From: Nocardioides islandensis
GTDB lineage: Bacteria > Actinomycetota > Actinomycetes > Propionibacteriales > Nocardioidaceae
DNA length: 64,000 nt
Direction of reading: 5' to 3'
Assembly (NCBI RefSeq): GCF_015352455.1
Contig: NZ_JADKPN010000006.1
Location: 173,964 to 237,963 of the forward strand
Under the pieces are notes generated by a model that had not been told where the DNA came from, made no database searches, and worked only from the letters and a program-made list of their open reading frames with translations. The translations under genes were made by a program, and so were the position numbers. Positions 24,298 to 34,808 of this stretch are shown here, one piece after another (position 1 is the first letter of the stretch; every line of letters starts with the position of its first letter).

Positions 24298-25761
24298 ATG
24301 GGCGAAGACGTCGAAGCACAGGAGTTCTCGCGCGCCGACCGCACCCGGTACCGCGAGAAGGTCCACCGCTGCCTCGACACCTTCGCCCGGATGCTGAGCG
24401 AGCACCACTTCGACACCGACGACCCGATGACGGGCCTCGAGGTGGAGCTCAACCTGGTCGACGAGCTGGGCGACCCGGCGCTGAAGAACGCCGAGGCGCT
24501 GGCCGCCATCGCCGACCCGGCGTTCCAGACCGAGCTGGGCCAGTTCAACATCGAGATCAACGTGCCGCCGACCAAGATCCGCGAGGGCGGCCTGGCCACC
24601 TCTGAGGCCAACCTCCGCCGCAGCCTCAACGACGCCGAGGCCAAGTCGGCCGACGTGGGCGCCCACCTGGTGATGATCGGCATCCTGCCGACGCTCGCCG
24701 AGGGCCACCTCAGCCCGAGCCACATGAGCGCCAACCCGCGGTACCGCCTGATCAGCGAGCAGATCCTGGCCGCCCGCGGCGAGGACATCCACATCGACAT
24801 CACCGGTCCGGAGCGGCTGATCACCACCGCCGACTCGATCCTCCCCGAGGCCGCCTGCACCAGCACCCAGTTCCACGTGCAGACCTCGCCGGACCAGTTC
24901 GCGGCGTACTGGAACGCCTCGCAGGCGATCTCCTCGATCCTGCTCGCGGTCGGCGCCAACTCGCCGTACGCCCTGGGCAAGGAGCTGTGGCGGGAGACCC
25001 GCATCCCGCTGTTCGAGCAGGCGGCCGACACCCGCAGCGAGGAGCTGAAGGCGCAGGGCGTCCGGCCGCGGGTGTGGTTCGGCGAGCGGTGGATCACCTC
25101 GGTGTTCGACCTGTTCGAGGAGAACGTCCGGTACTTCCCCGCGCTGCTGCCGGTCATCGAGGAGGAGGACCCGGTCGCGGTGTTCGAGGACGGCGGCACG
25201 CCGCAGCTGTCCGAGCTGCGGCTGCACAACGGCACGATCTACCGCTGGAACCGGCCGGTGTACGACATCCAGGGCGGCCGCCCGCACCTGCGTGTCGAGA
25301 ACCGCGTCCTGCCCGCCGGCCCGACGGTGGCCGACCTGATGGCCAACGCGGCGTTCTACTTCGGGCTGGTCCGTGCCCTGGCCGAGACCGACCGGCCGCT
25401 GTGGTCGCAGATGTCGTTCCGGGCCGCGGAGGAGAACTTCGAGGCGGCCGCCGAGCACGGCATCGACACCGAGATCTACTGGCCCGGCGTGGGGCAGGTG
25501 CGCGCGACCGAGCTGACCCTGCGACGCCTGCTGCCGCTGGCCAAGCAGGGCCTGGACGCCTGGGGCGCTCCCGCCGAGGAGAGCGACCGGCTGCTCGGCA
25601 TCATCGAGCAGCGCTGCCTGACCGGGATGAACGGCGCCGAGTGGTTCGTGCGCCGGATGGCCGACCGGCAGGACGAGGAGCGGTTCGACGCGCTGCGGCA
25701 CGTGCTGCTGGAGTACCGCGACCGGATGCACTCCAACGAGCCGGTGCACACCTGGGACTGA
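24298..25761 (+). CDS. Glutamate-cysteine ligase-family enzyme
   Basis: The 487-residue protein belongs to the carboxylate-amine/glutamate-cysteine ligase superfamily. It contains TGLEVELNLVDELGDP near the N-terminus, ELGQFNIEINVPPTKI, DIHIDITGPERLITTADSIL, TSTQFHVQTSPDQFAAYWNA and a C-terminal domain ending HSNEPVHTWD. The conserved E/Q/N residues of the metal and ATP site are in the first two motifs. The family makes gamma-glutamyl or related amide bonds; the amine partner is not known for this actinobacterial clade. The start is ATG 24298. A tandem repeat follows the stop. Confidence 0.8.
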   Translation: MGEDVEAQEFSRADRTRYREKVHRCLDTFARMLSEHHFDTDDPMTGLEVELNLVDELGDPALKNAEALAAIADPAFQTELGQFNIEINVPPTKIREGGLATSEANLRRSLNDAEAKSADVGAHLVMIGILPTLAEGHLSPSHMSANPRYRLISEQILAARGEDIHIDITGPERLITTADSILPEAACTSTQFHVQTSPDQFAAYWNASQAISSILLAVGANSPYALGKELWRETRIPLFEQAADTRSEELKAQGVRPRVWFGERWITSVFDLFEENVRYFPALLPVIEEEDPVAVFEDGGTPQLSELRLHNGTIYRWNRPVYDIQGGRPHLRVENRVLPAGPTVADLMANAAFYFGLVRALAETDRPLWSQMSFRAAEENFEAAAEHGIDTEIYWPGVGQVRATELTLRRLLPLAKQGLDAWGAPAEESDRLLGIIEQRCLTGMNGAEWFVRRMADRQDEERFDALRHVLLEYRDRMHSNEPVHTWD

Positions 25762-25769
25762 GCCGGCAG

Positions 25770-25807
25770 CTCATCGTTGGCCCTCATCGTTGGCCCTCAT
25801 CGTTGGC
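25770..25807. repeat. Three 13-bp tandem repeats at a gene end
   Basis: CTCATCGTTGGCC occurs three times in a row (25770, 25783, 25796), the last copy incomplete by one base. It fills the convergent gap between the ligase-like gene and the 25797-26240 gene. On the minus strand each copy contains a TGA, and the third provides the stop of the hypothetical gene. Period 13 shifts the frame each copy. Confidence 0.85.
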
Positions 25808-26240
25808 GCAGCCGCCGCCACCGTCGTTCCACGCCGGACGCGGGGTCGCGCCAGCCGTCCCGCGTGACGACCAGGAACGGCAGCGCCCGGTCCGTCTCGG
25901 CGTTCACGCGGGTCACGGCTCGCAGCCACTCCAGGTCGAGGTCCTGGACCTCGAGCGTGCCGGGGCGGGTCAGCCAGGTCATCAGCGGCCGTCCGGGGTC
26001 CGTCCTGGTGGCCCGCTTGAGCAGCGCCTCGAGCACGTCGCAGCGCAGCGCGTGGTCCAGCCGCTCGGCATCGGGGCCCGCGTGGTCCTCGACGATGCGC
26101 CCGGCCTCGGGGCGGCCGGGGCCGCCGAGGTGCAGCACGGCGGGGAACCGGTGCCGCCGCTCGGCCGCCTTGTGCTCGAGCACCAGCCGGCGCAGCAGGA
26201 CCAGGTCGGCCCGGGAGAGCGGCTCCTCGACGGGTGGCAC
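25797..26240 (-). CDS. Conserved hypothetical protein, 147 residues
   Basis: I do not recognise a named family. The protein starts at a GTG at 26240, is soluble, and is rich in Arg, Leu and Asp. The first half has LSRADLVLLRRLVLEHKAAERRHRFPAVLHLGGPG and the second half PLMTWLTRPGTLEVQDLDLEWLRAVTRV, ending WRRLRQR. There is no signal peptide or membrane segment. It is convergent with the glutamate-cysteine ligase-like gene and its stop lies in a tandem repeat, so its C-terminus may vary between strains. Confidence 0.6.
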   Translation of the reverse strand: MPPVEEPLSRADLVLLRRLVLEHKAAERRHRFPAVLHLGGPGRPEAGRIVEDHAGPDAERLDHALRCDVLEALLKRATRTDPGRPLMTWLTRPGTLEVQDLDLEWLRAVTRVNAETDRALPFLVVTRDGWRDPASGVERRWRRLRQR

Positions 26241-26360
26241 CGGACCACGATGCCCGAGCCCGGAGCAGGCCTCGCCGACCCCTCCACAGGTGCCTGGTCG
26301 CCGGGCTTCACGCTACGGTGCCGGTCAGGACCTCCGGACGAGCAGCAGTGAGGGAGAGCA

Positions 26361-26765
26361 ATGGGGACCATCGTCGTGGGCTACGTGCCCAAGCCCGAGG
26401 GTGACGCGGCGCTCGACCGGGCCATCGAGGAAGCCAAGCTGCGCGACGACAAGCTCGTCGTGGTCAACTCCCACCGCGGCGGCCGGGAGTACGACGGGGA
26501 GGACGTCATCCGCGACGACGAGGCGATGGCATCGGTGAGGGCCAAGCTCGAGGGATCCGGGGTCGAGTTCGACCTGCGCCAGCTGGTCCGCGGCTTCGAG
26601 CCCGCCGAGGACCTCATCAGCATCGCGGAGGCGAACGATGCCGAGCTGATCGTCATCGGCCTGCGTCGCCGCTCGCCGGTCGGCAAGCTGATCCTGGGCA
26701 GCAACGCCCAGCGCATCCTGCTCGACGCCCACTGTGCCGTGCTGGCCGTGAAGGCCGGCGACTAG
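26361..26765 (+). CDS. Universal stress protein (UspA family)
   Basis: The single-domain, 134-residue protein begins MGTIVVGYVPKPEGDAALDRA and ends with GLRRRSPVGKLILGSNAQRILLDAHCAVLAV, which contains the G-x-x-x-x-x-x-x-G-(S/T) nucleotide-binding motif of the ATP-binding Usp class. Such proteins bind ATP and help survival under stress in ways that differ between species. GAGGGAGAGCA precedes the ATG, giving strong translation. It is 34 bp before the HhH-GPD gene. Confidence 0.9.
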   Translation: MGTIVVGYVPKPEGDAALDRAIEEAKLRDDKLVVVNSHRGGREYDGEDVIRDDEAMASVRAKLEGSGVEFDLRQLVRGFEPAEDLISIAEANDAELIVIGLRRRSPVGKLILGSNAQRILLDAHCAVLAVKAGD

Positions 26766-26799
26766 CGCGACGTTCCGAGGCGTGGGGCACCATTGCCCC

Positions 26800-27378
26800 A
26801 TGGCTCAGACCGCGCTGCACATCACCGGCGACGACCACGCCGACCAGGTCCTGACCGACGACCCGTTCGCGCTCCTCGTGGGGATGCTGCTGGACCAGCA
26901 GTACCCGATGGAGCACGCGTTCCGCGGGCCGGCCAAGATCCTGGACCGGTTCGAGACGCTCGACCCCGCGACCATCGCGGCGGCCGATCCCGAGGAGTTC
27001 GCGGCGATGGCGTCGACGCCGCCGGCGATCCACCGCTACGGGCGGTCCATGGCCGGGCGCGTGCAGGAGCTGGCCCGGATCGTGGTGGACACCTACGACG
27101 GGCGGGCCGAGCGGCTGTGGACCGAGGCGTCGTCGGGGTCGGACCTGGTGGCGCGCGTGATGGCGCTCCCCGGGTTCGGGAAGCAGAAGGCGCAGATCTT
27201 CACCGCGCTGCTGGCCAAGCAGCTCCACGTCCGGCCCGAGGGCTGGGAGAAGGCCGTGGGCGACTACGCCGAGGACGGCTACCGGTCGGTGGCCGACGTC
27301 GTCGACCCGGCCTCGCTGCAGAAGGTGCGCGACTACAAGAAGGCCAAGAAGGCAGCGGCGAAAGCCTCGGCGGGCTGA
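26800..27378 (+). CDS. HhH-GPD-type base-excision repair protein
   Basis: The 192-residue protein has a helix-hairpin-helix motif in VMALPGFGKQKAQIFTALLAKQ and an upstream helical region with LLVGMLLDQQYPMEHAFRGP. It matches the small actinobacterial HhH-GPD group that lacks the iron-sulfur cluster of Nth/MutY. The group is related to DNA glycosylases but its substrate has not been shown. The last 20 residues are Lys/Ala-rich and may touch DNA. I start it at ATG 26800; an in-frame codon 18 bases upstream is possible. It precedes sigA by 119 bp. Confidence 0.8.
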   Translation: MAQTALHITGDDHADQVLTDDPFALLVGMLLDQQYPMEHAFRGPAKILDRFETLDPATIAAADPEEFAAMASTPPAIHRYGRSMAGRVQELARIVVDTYDGRAERLWTEASSGSDLVARVMALPGFGKQKAQIFTALLAKQLHVRPEGWEKAVGDYAEDGYRSVADVVDPASLQKVRDYKKAKKAAAKASAG

Positions 27379-27497
27379 CGCTCCCGCCACGGGGCCTCGG
27401 TTCGTTGGCTCACCAGCCCCATGGCAGAATGACCAGCGCGGCTCTTGACGACAGCGGGCCTTGCCGCGCCCCGAAGCCCTTTTGACGAGAGGTGTTC

Positions 27498-29066
<1,569 letters not shown>

Positions 29067-29088
29067 GCCCTGAGATCTGGGGGAGGCA

Positions 29089-29108
29089 GTCCGGCCTGAT
29101 GACCGGAC
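29089..29108 (+). terminator. Weak hairpin after sigA
   Basis: GTCCGG (29089-29094) and CCGGAC (29103-29108) pair perfectly over six bases around an eight-base loop. It lies 23 bases after the sigA stop and has no T tract. It may end the sigA transcript, but the stem is short. Confidence 0.4.
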
Positions 29109-29314
29109 GGATTCGGCGGCGTGCATCGAGGGCCCGCTCGCGCATCTCGTGAGACCAGAAGTGTGGCGGACGCGCCTGGGCCCACGTGGATCGGGTCGTC
29201 GACAGGCCTCGCGTGGCGAGCGTAGTGTCCATGGACTCGGGGGCCAGGCGTGCTCCAGCGTGTCGGGATCAGCGTCCCGTGAGGCTGTGGCTTCCACGCG
29301 AAGGGCTGTTGCCG

Positions 29315-30454
29315 ATGCGTATCACTCGGTGTCGTTCAACCCCTCGCAGGGGCTTGGTCGCTGCCGTTGAGGTCATGGCTGTGGTCACCGTCCTGCTCGC
29401 CGGTTGCGGTTCGCCGGGTCCGGCAGCGCCCGCACCTCCGACTGGTGCGGAGCTGGCGGCCGCGGTTGACAGGTTTGTGGACCAGAGCCTGTCCCCGGGC
29501 ATCCGCAACCGAAGGGCGATCCTGGTCGCCGTCGACGGCAAGACCGTGGTCGAGCGCTACTACGACAGCAGTGCTGAGGAAAGCGCTCCGATTGCCTCGG
29601 TCACCAAGAGCGTCGTCGGCACGCTGGTCGGCATCGCCGTGTCCGAGGGCGACCTGACGCTCGACCAGACGATCAGTGAACTGCTGCCCTCCTATGCGGG
29701 CGTGATGACGCGCCAGGTTGGCGCGATCACCGTTCGCCAGCTGCTCACCATGACGGCAGGACTGCCCGCTGACGGCAAACCGGATCCGCGCCCCTCCGGC
29801 AGCGACTGGGTCGCCGACATATTGCGGCGCGGAACAGTCCAGCCTCCGGGCCGGGGCTTTGCCTACTCAAGCGTGAGTAGTCACCTGCTGGCCGCGATCC
29901 TCGTCGAAGCCACCGGCGAGCCGATGTTGACGTACGCGAGAGAGAGGCTGTTCGAACCGCTCGGAATCGACACGAGGCAGGCGTTCCAGCCGACCCTGGC
30001 GGCGGGCCGGCCTGACCCCGTCCGTGCCTACGACGACGCTGGCTTCGCCTGGCCGCGCGATCCGCAGGGAATCAACGTCGGCTACGGCTACATCAAGATG
30101 ACCGCCGAGGACATGGTGAGACTCGGCAACCTGTACCTCGACAAGGGAGCATGGGAGGGCGAGCAACTGGTTCCCAGCGGCTGGGTCGAGGACGCGACCA
30201 GCCCTGTCGTGAGCACCGCCCACGGCTTCGGCGGAGCCGACTACGGCTACCAGTGGTGGGTCACCTCAGCCGGCGAGCACCCGGCGTTTGCGGCGATCGG
30301 GTACGGCGGACAGATCGTCGAGGTCGTCCCGGACCTGCGTCTGGTCGTGGTCGCCTCCACCTGGATCGACGACACCACCAGCTTCGACTCCCGCACCTGG
30401 CAGACCATGGTCTCCTTGGTCATCGTTCCCGCATTCGAGCTGAGCTCACACTGA
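29315..30454 (+). CDS. Serine hydrolase lipoprotein (beta-lactamase/PBP4* family)
   Basis: The 379-residue protein has a basic N-terminus, a hydrophobic stretch and the lipobox LLAGCG, so it is anchored outside the membrane. The active-site SxxK appears as SVTK in PIASVTKSVVGTLVGIAV, the tyrosine motif as YSSVSSHLL, and GYGGQIVEVVP matches the third motif region. The fold covers about 310 residues. Members are class C beta-lactamase relatives that act as esterases or peptidases, so resistance cannot be assumed. The start is ATG 29315 behind AAGGG. Codon use is somewhat lower in GC than its neighbours, which hints at a different origin. Confidence 0.85.
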   Translation: MRITRCRSTPRRGLVAAVEVMAVVTVLLAGCGSPGPAAPAPPTGAELAAAVDRFVDQSLSPGIRNRRAILVAVDGKTVVERYYDSSAEESAPIASVTKSVVGTLVGIAVSEGDLTLDQTISELLPSYAGVMTRQVGAITVRQLLTMTAGLPADGKPDPRPSGSDWVADILRRGTVQPPGRGFAYSSVSSHLLAAILVEATGEPMLTYARERLFEPLGIDTRQAFQPTLAAGRPDPVRAYDDAGFAWPRDPQGINVGYGYIKMTAEDMVRLGNLYLDKGAWEGEQLVPSGWVEDATSPVVSTAHGFGGADYGYQWWVTSAGEHPAFAAIGYGGQIVEVVPDLRLVVVASTWIDDTTSFDSRTWQTMVSLVIVPAFELSSH

Positions 30455-30529
30455 GGCCGGTCCTGAGCCTGAACCGCACAGCGCTCAGGCGTTCGCCGTG
30501 CGCGACTGGCTCGACTGAGCGAGGGCGGC

Positions 30530-31897
30530 CTACGCCGCGGCGAGCAGCTCGGCGACCGAGTCGGTGATGCCGTCCGCGAGCACGTCGAGGTCGGTGACCC
30601 GGTGGTCCGCGGTGATGCCGAAGGTCAGCGCGTCCCGGTAGGAGTAGATCGCCACCCCCGTGCGGACCCGGTCGGCGATCGGGACGTACGGCAGGATCTC
30701 CAGCAGCTCGCGGCCGAGGGCGTACAACGGCTCCCGCGGCCCCGGCACGTTGGTGGTCACCGCGGTGATGTGGCGCTGCGGGATCCGCAGGCCGAGGTGG
30801 ACCACCGAGGAGACGAAGGGGAACGGCTCGTACTCGGCCAGCGTGGTGATCGCCAGTCCCGCCTCGGGCTCGTGGGCCGTACGGAGGTCGCGGATGCGCT
30901 CGTGGACGGCCATCAGCCGCTCGACCGGGTCCGCCACGTCGACCGGGAGGTACGGGAGCATCAGGGACACCCGGTTGTCCGGGGTCGACTCCTCCCCGGG
31001 AGCGCGGGTCGAGACCGGCACGAGGGACCGGAGGATATGGGGGGCGGGGTCCTCGCCGCGGGCCACCAGCAGCCGGCGGAACCCGCCGCTAACCGCCGCG
31101 AGGGCCACGTCGTTCACGCTCACGCCGAAGGCGCGGCGGATGGCGGCGACGTCCGCCAGGCTCGTCGTCGTCCACGTGTAGCGCCGGCGGCCGTCCAGGT
31201 GACCGGTGAGCGACGAGGCCGGGACGGGACGCAGTGCGCCCGCGAGGCGGAGCGTGCCGAGGGCCGCGGCGGTGCCTAGCCCCACGACCCGGCGGGGAGC
31301 GCCGAACGCCCGCCGCGCGGCGTACGCCGGAGCGGCGACCAGGGAGGCGACGGCCGCGACGGCGTCCAGCGGCGTCGTGGCGGGCGGGCGCGGGGCCCAG
31401 GCGTCCTCGACCGCGCCCCCGGGTTCAGGTGTGGTGTCGAGGAACAGGCGGTAGAGGTCGGTGCCCGACACCCCGTCCACGACGCTGTGGTGCACTTTCG
31501 AGAGCAGCGCCCAGCGTCCGCCGGCCAGCCCGTCGACGTACCAGTAGTCCCACAGCGGCCGAGCGCGGTCCAGCCGTCGCGTCATGACCCGGCTCAGGAA
31601 CCTGGAGACCTCGTCCGGTCCTCCGGGGGCGGGCAGGGACGCGTGGTGCAGGTGCCGGCGCAGGTCGAAGCCGGGATCATCGACCCAGGAGGGCGCCGCG
31701 AGGTCGAACGGCGCCCGTCGGACGCGCTGCCGGTACCGCGGCACCAGGGGCAGTCGGCCCGCGACTGCTCGCCGGAAGTCCGCGAACCCCGGCGCCGGCC
31801 CGGCGAAGACAGCCAGCGAGCCGATCGAGAGCGATGCGTCGGGGTCCACGTCCTCCGCGTGCAGGAAGGCCGCGGCGAGCGGGGTGAGTCGCTCCAC
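30530..31897 (-). CDS. Wax ester synthase/diacylglycerol acyltransferase (WS/DGAT)
   Basis: The 455-residue enzyme has the catalytic HHxxxDG motif KVHHSVVDGVSG at H136-H137-D141. Other family segments are VPRYRQRVR, WVDDPGFDLRRHLHHASLPAPGG, RPLWDYWYVDGL, SVNDVALAAVSGGFRRLL and TNVPGPREPLYALGRELLE. These enzymes make wax esters or triacylglycerol from acyl-CoA, storing carbon in actinobacteria. The start is GTG 31897; the ribosome binding site is weak. A degraded second copy lies on the opposite strand 168 bp beyond its start. Confidence 0.92.
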   Translation of the reverse strand: MERLTPLAAAFLHAEDVDPDASLSIGSLAVFAGPAPGFADFRRAVAGRLPLVPRYRQRVRRAPFDLAAPSWVDDPGFDLRRHLHHASLPAPGGPDEVSRFLSRVMTRRLDRARPLWDYWYVDGLAGGRWALLSKVHHSVVDGVSGTDLYRLFLDTTPEPGGAVEDAWAPRPPATTPLDAVAAVASLVAAPAYAARRAFGAPRRVVGLGTAAALGTLRLAGALRPVPASSLTGHLDGRRRYTWTTTSLADVAAIRRAFGVSVNDVALAAVSGGFRRLLVARGEDPAPHILRSLVPVSTRAPGEESTPDNRVSLMLPYLPVDVADPVERLMAVHERIRDLRTAHEPEAGLAITTLAEYEPFPFVSSVVHLGLRIPQRHITAVTTNVPGPREPLYALGRELLEILPYVPIADRVRTGVAIYSYRDALTFGITADHRVTDLDVLADGITDSVAELLAAA

Positions 31898-32064
31898 GAC
31901 GCCATCGTCGCGCTGGTCGTGCTGCCGGCGGGAGGGGCCGAGGTCCCGACGGCATCGGTCCAAGGGTGGCTCCCGCCGGGGACCTCTGCCTCTGCCGAGG
32001 AGCGACGGGATGGCGATCCTCGGCCCATGACGAGCCGTGCGATGGACGCGGAGCTGGCGCGGCC

Positions 32065-32181
32065 CTGCCGCGCGACCGCCCGCTCCGGGAGATGCACCTC
32101 GTCGATGGGCTGGACTCGGGAGCGGCGATCTACACCCGCCTGCAGCACGCCCTCGCCGACGGGGTCGAGCTCGCCAAGTGA
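32065..32181 (+). pseudogene. Remnant of a second WS/DGAT gene
   Basis: About 38 codons (LPRDRPLREMHLVDGLDSGA and onward to LQHALADGVELAK then TGA) match the central catalytic region of WS/DGAT enzymes, where family members read RPLWE-HLVEGL and HHALADGVSG. The first histidine of the HHxxxDG motif is replaced by Gln and the frame stops right after it. No other part of the enzyme is recognisable on either side. It is best read as a decayed fragment, opposite in orientation to the intact copy. Confidence 0.65.
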
Positions 32182-32245
32182 GGCTGGGCCCCGGGGGGAC
32201 TACCGGACGCGACGTGCCGGTAGTCCCTGCAGCGGCCCCACGCGG

Positions 32246-32566
32246 TCAGGGTGCCGGTGGGTTCTCCGGGTTGGTCCCGCCGGCACACGTCCCATGACCC
32301 GCGTCCCCAGGGCTGCCCTGGTTGTGCGGGGTCTGCACGATCTCGTGAATGGGCCCCTGGGTGGGGTCCATGTCGTTCAGACCGTTGTAGGAGCAGATCG
32401 AGTTCGAGTGCTCGGGTGCCCCCGTCCGAACTCCCGACCCCGAACCGGCGACGTCCGGTGTGCCCGGTCGGCCGGTCACCTCGCCGGCGAACGCGGCACC
32501 ACTGGTGCCTGCGGCCAGCGCTACCGACATCAAGGTGGCTGCCAGCACTGACTTGGTATGCATCAT
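32246..32566 (-). CDS. Small secreted protein, 106 residues
   Basis: The frame starts at ATG 32566 behind GAAGGACAAC. A signal peptide (about residues 1-26, ending AFAG) is followed by a 78-residue mature chain with HSNSICSYNGLNDMDP and, near the end, HGTCAGGTNPEN. Two cysteines could form a disulfide outside the cell. The segment ICSYNGLND resembles a motif I associate with other small secreted actinobacterial proteins, but I cannot name the family or function. It is divergent from the secreted amidase. Confidence 0.65.
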   Translation of the reverse strand: MMHTKSVLAATLMSVALAAGTSGAAFAGEVTGRPGTPDVAGSGSGVRTGAPEHSNSICSYNGLNDMDPTQGPIHEIVQTPHNQGSPGDAGHGTCAGGTNPENPPAP

Positions 32567-32794
32567 GTTGTCCTTCCCCCACAGTTGTTCGAGCCCCCGT
32601 CTTCGCATCCTTGACCCACCTCCTTGATCATCACCATGACGAGAAGGGGTGGTTCCGCCGCTAGGGTGCAGCGGGCCACCCGAACGGCTCAGCAGCGCCA
32701 CCTGGGGTCTCCCTAGACCAATGGGCTAGGGGTGGCTAGGGTCGAAGCGGCCCGCCGGACCGGCGGGTGTTGACACTCGTTCTCGGGAGGAAAT

Positions 32795-34801
32795 GTGTCG
32801 CGATCCTCGCGCGCGCCCCACCAGGCCATCCGGTACCTCGGCGCGTCCACGGCGGTCGGGCTGGTGGCCGCGTCCCTCGCCGCACTGGCGAGCACCCCTG
32901 CCCAGGCCACCGACTGGTCGTCGTGCCTGGCCGGGTCGACCGACCGGCAGGCCGTCTTCGGCCGCGCGGCCGAGCGCAGCGGCGTACCCCGGTCGATCCT
33001 GCTCGGCGTCTCGTTCATGGAGTCCCGGTGGGACGACCATGCCGGCGCCCCCAGCACCTCGGCGGGCTACGGCCCGATGCACCTCACCTCGCCCGACGGC
33101 ATCGAGCGCACGCCGGCCGAGCACGCGATGGGCAAGGGCGACGGCAGCCGGGCCGACCGGCAGAGCCGGGCGCGCGCGCAGGCCACGCGGGTGCGGATCG
33201 GCAAGGACGCGCTCAGCACCCTCGCGAAGGCCGCCGGGCTGACGGGCGTCAGCGCGGACCGCCTCAAGACCGACGCCGTCGCGAACATCTGTGGAGGCGC
33301 GGCCGTGCTGGCGCAGTACCAGCGCGAGGCCGGGGGAGCCCGCGACCTGGGCGACTGGTCCGCGGCCGTGGCCCGCTACAGCGGGGCCGACGACCAGGCC
33401 TCCGCGCTGCGGTTCGCCCAGCAGGTGTTCCGGGTCATCCGCACCGGCGAGGCCCGCACCACCAACGACGGCCAGCGGATGCTGCTGCGGCCGATCTCGT
33501 CGGCGCGCGTGGACCGGGCGGCGGTGGCGTCCCTCGGGCTCGCCGTCACCGGCACGCAGGCCGCCGACTGCCCGCCCAGCCTCGGCTGCGAGTGGTACCC
33601 GGCGCCGTACGAGAAGTACGGCCCCGACGCCGGCGACTACGGCAACCACGACCTGGCCGACCGGCCGCGCACCGGCCACATCCAGTACATCCTGCTGCAC
33701 GACACCGAGGCGACGTACGACACGACGCTCCAGCTCGTGAGCGACCCGACGTACGTCTCGTGGCACTACACGATCCGGTCCGCCGACGGGCACATCGCCC
33801 AGCACGTCGCGAACCGCGAGGTCGCCTGGCACGCCGGCAACTGGTACGTGAACATGCACTCGATCGGCATCGAGCAGGAGGGCTTCGCGGCCGACGGCGC
33901 CGCCTGGTTCACCGAGGCGCTCTACCAGAACAGCGCGACGCTGGTGAAGCACCTGTCGGCCGAGTACGGCGTCCCGCTGGACCGCGCGCACGTCATCGGC
34001 CACGACCAGGTGCCGGGGATCCTGCCGGCCAACGTCGCGGGCATGCACTGGGACCCGGGCCCGTACTGGGACTGGCAGCACTACTTCGACCTGCTGGGCG
34101 CGCCGATCAAGGCCGACCGCCGCGGGGCCAGCGACGTCGTCACCGTGGCCCCGGGGTTCGCGGACAACGTCCAGCCGGTGACCGGCTGCACGGCGGGCCA
34201 GCCGTCCACGACGCCGTGCCCGCCGCAAGGGACGAACTTCGTCTACCTCTACACCGCGCCCGACGCGAGCAGCCCGCTCGTCCCCGACATCGGCCTGCAC
34301 GCCGACGGCTCGCCGTCGACGACGTACGTCTCGGACATCGGCGCGCGAGCCGCGGCCGGCCAGAAGTTCCTGGTGTCCCAGACCCTGGGCGACTGGACCG
34401 CGGTCTGGTACCTCGGCCAGGAGGCGTGGATCTACAACCCCGTGGCCGACCCGGTGCTGCTGCCCTCGCGCGGCCAGGTCGTGTGGTCGGGCACCGGCGC
34501 CGCGGTGCCGGTCTACGGCCGGGCCTACCCGGAGAAGTCGGCGTACCCCGCCGGCATCCCGTACCAGACCGTCGCGCCGTTGCAGTACTCGATCCAGCCG
34601 GGCCAGGCCTACGTGCTGGCCGACAAGAAGATCCAGACCGACTACTACCGGGCGACCACGTTCAACTGCTCGGTGCAGCCGGACTGCATCCAGGTGAAGG
34701 GCACCGACCCCTACTACCAGATCTGGTTCGGTCACCGGATCGCCTACGTGCGGGCCGCCGACGTGGTCATCACCAACGGAGTGGCGACCGCCGCTCCGTG
34801 A
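32795..34801 (+). CDS. Secreted N-acetylmuramoyl-L-alanine amidase
   Basis: The 668-residue protein starts with a signal peptide (residues 1-38, ending AQATDW). Its N-terminal lysozyme-like segment (about 45-190) includes LLGVSFMESRWDDHAG with a glutamate placed as in lytic transglycosylases. The amidase_2 (PGRP) domain (about 285-435) has zinc-ligand histidines in ILLHDTEATYDT and in VIGHDQVPG, and WHYTIRSADGHIAQ between. SH3-like segments at the C-terminus probably bind the wall. It would cut the amide bond between MurNAc and the stem peptide. GGGAGG precedes the GTG start. Confidence 0.88.
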   Translation: MSRSSRAPHQAIRYLGASTAVGLVAASLAALASTPAQATDWSSCLAGSTDRQAVFGRAAERSGVPRSILLGVSFMESRWDDHAGAPSTSAGYGPMHLTSPDGIERTPAEHAMGKGDGSRADRQSRARAQATRVRIGKDALSTLAKAAGLTGVSADRLKTDAVANICGGAAVLAQYQREAGGARDLGDWSAAVARYSGADDQASALRFAQQVFRVIRTGEARTTNDGQRMLLRPISSARVDRAAVASLGLAVTGTQAADCPPSLGCEWYPAPYEKYGPDAGDYGNHDLADRPRTGHIQYILLHDTEATYDTTLQLVSDPTYVSWHYTIRSADGHIAQHVANREVAWHAGNWYVNMHSIGIEQEGFAADGAAWFTEALYQNSATLVKHLSAEYGVPLDRAHVIGHDQVPGILPANVAGMHWDPGPYWDWQHYFDLLGAPIKADRRGASDVVTVAPGFADNVQPVTGCTAGQPSTTPCPPQGTNFVYLYTAPDASSPLVPDIGLHADGSPSTTYVSDIGARAAAGQKFLVSQTLGDWTAVWYLGQEAWIYNPVADPVLLPSRGQVVWSGTGAAVPVYGRAYPEKSAYPAGIPYQTVAPLQYSIQPGQAYVLADKKIQTDYYRATTFNCSVQPDCIQVKGTDPYYQIWFGHRIAYVRAADVVITNGVATAAP

Positions 34802-34808
34802 CCCAGGG

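Noticed and set aside
21157..25749. A 1530-codon minus-strand frame extending dinB upstream
   Set aside because: Only the last 458 codons resemble a protein. The rest runs antisense to DUF4192 and the ligase-like gene and across lysE, with shadow-type composition.
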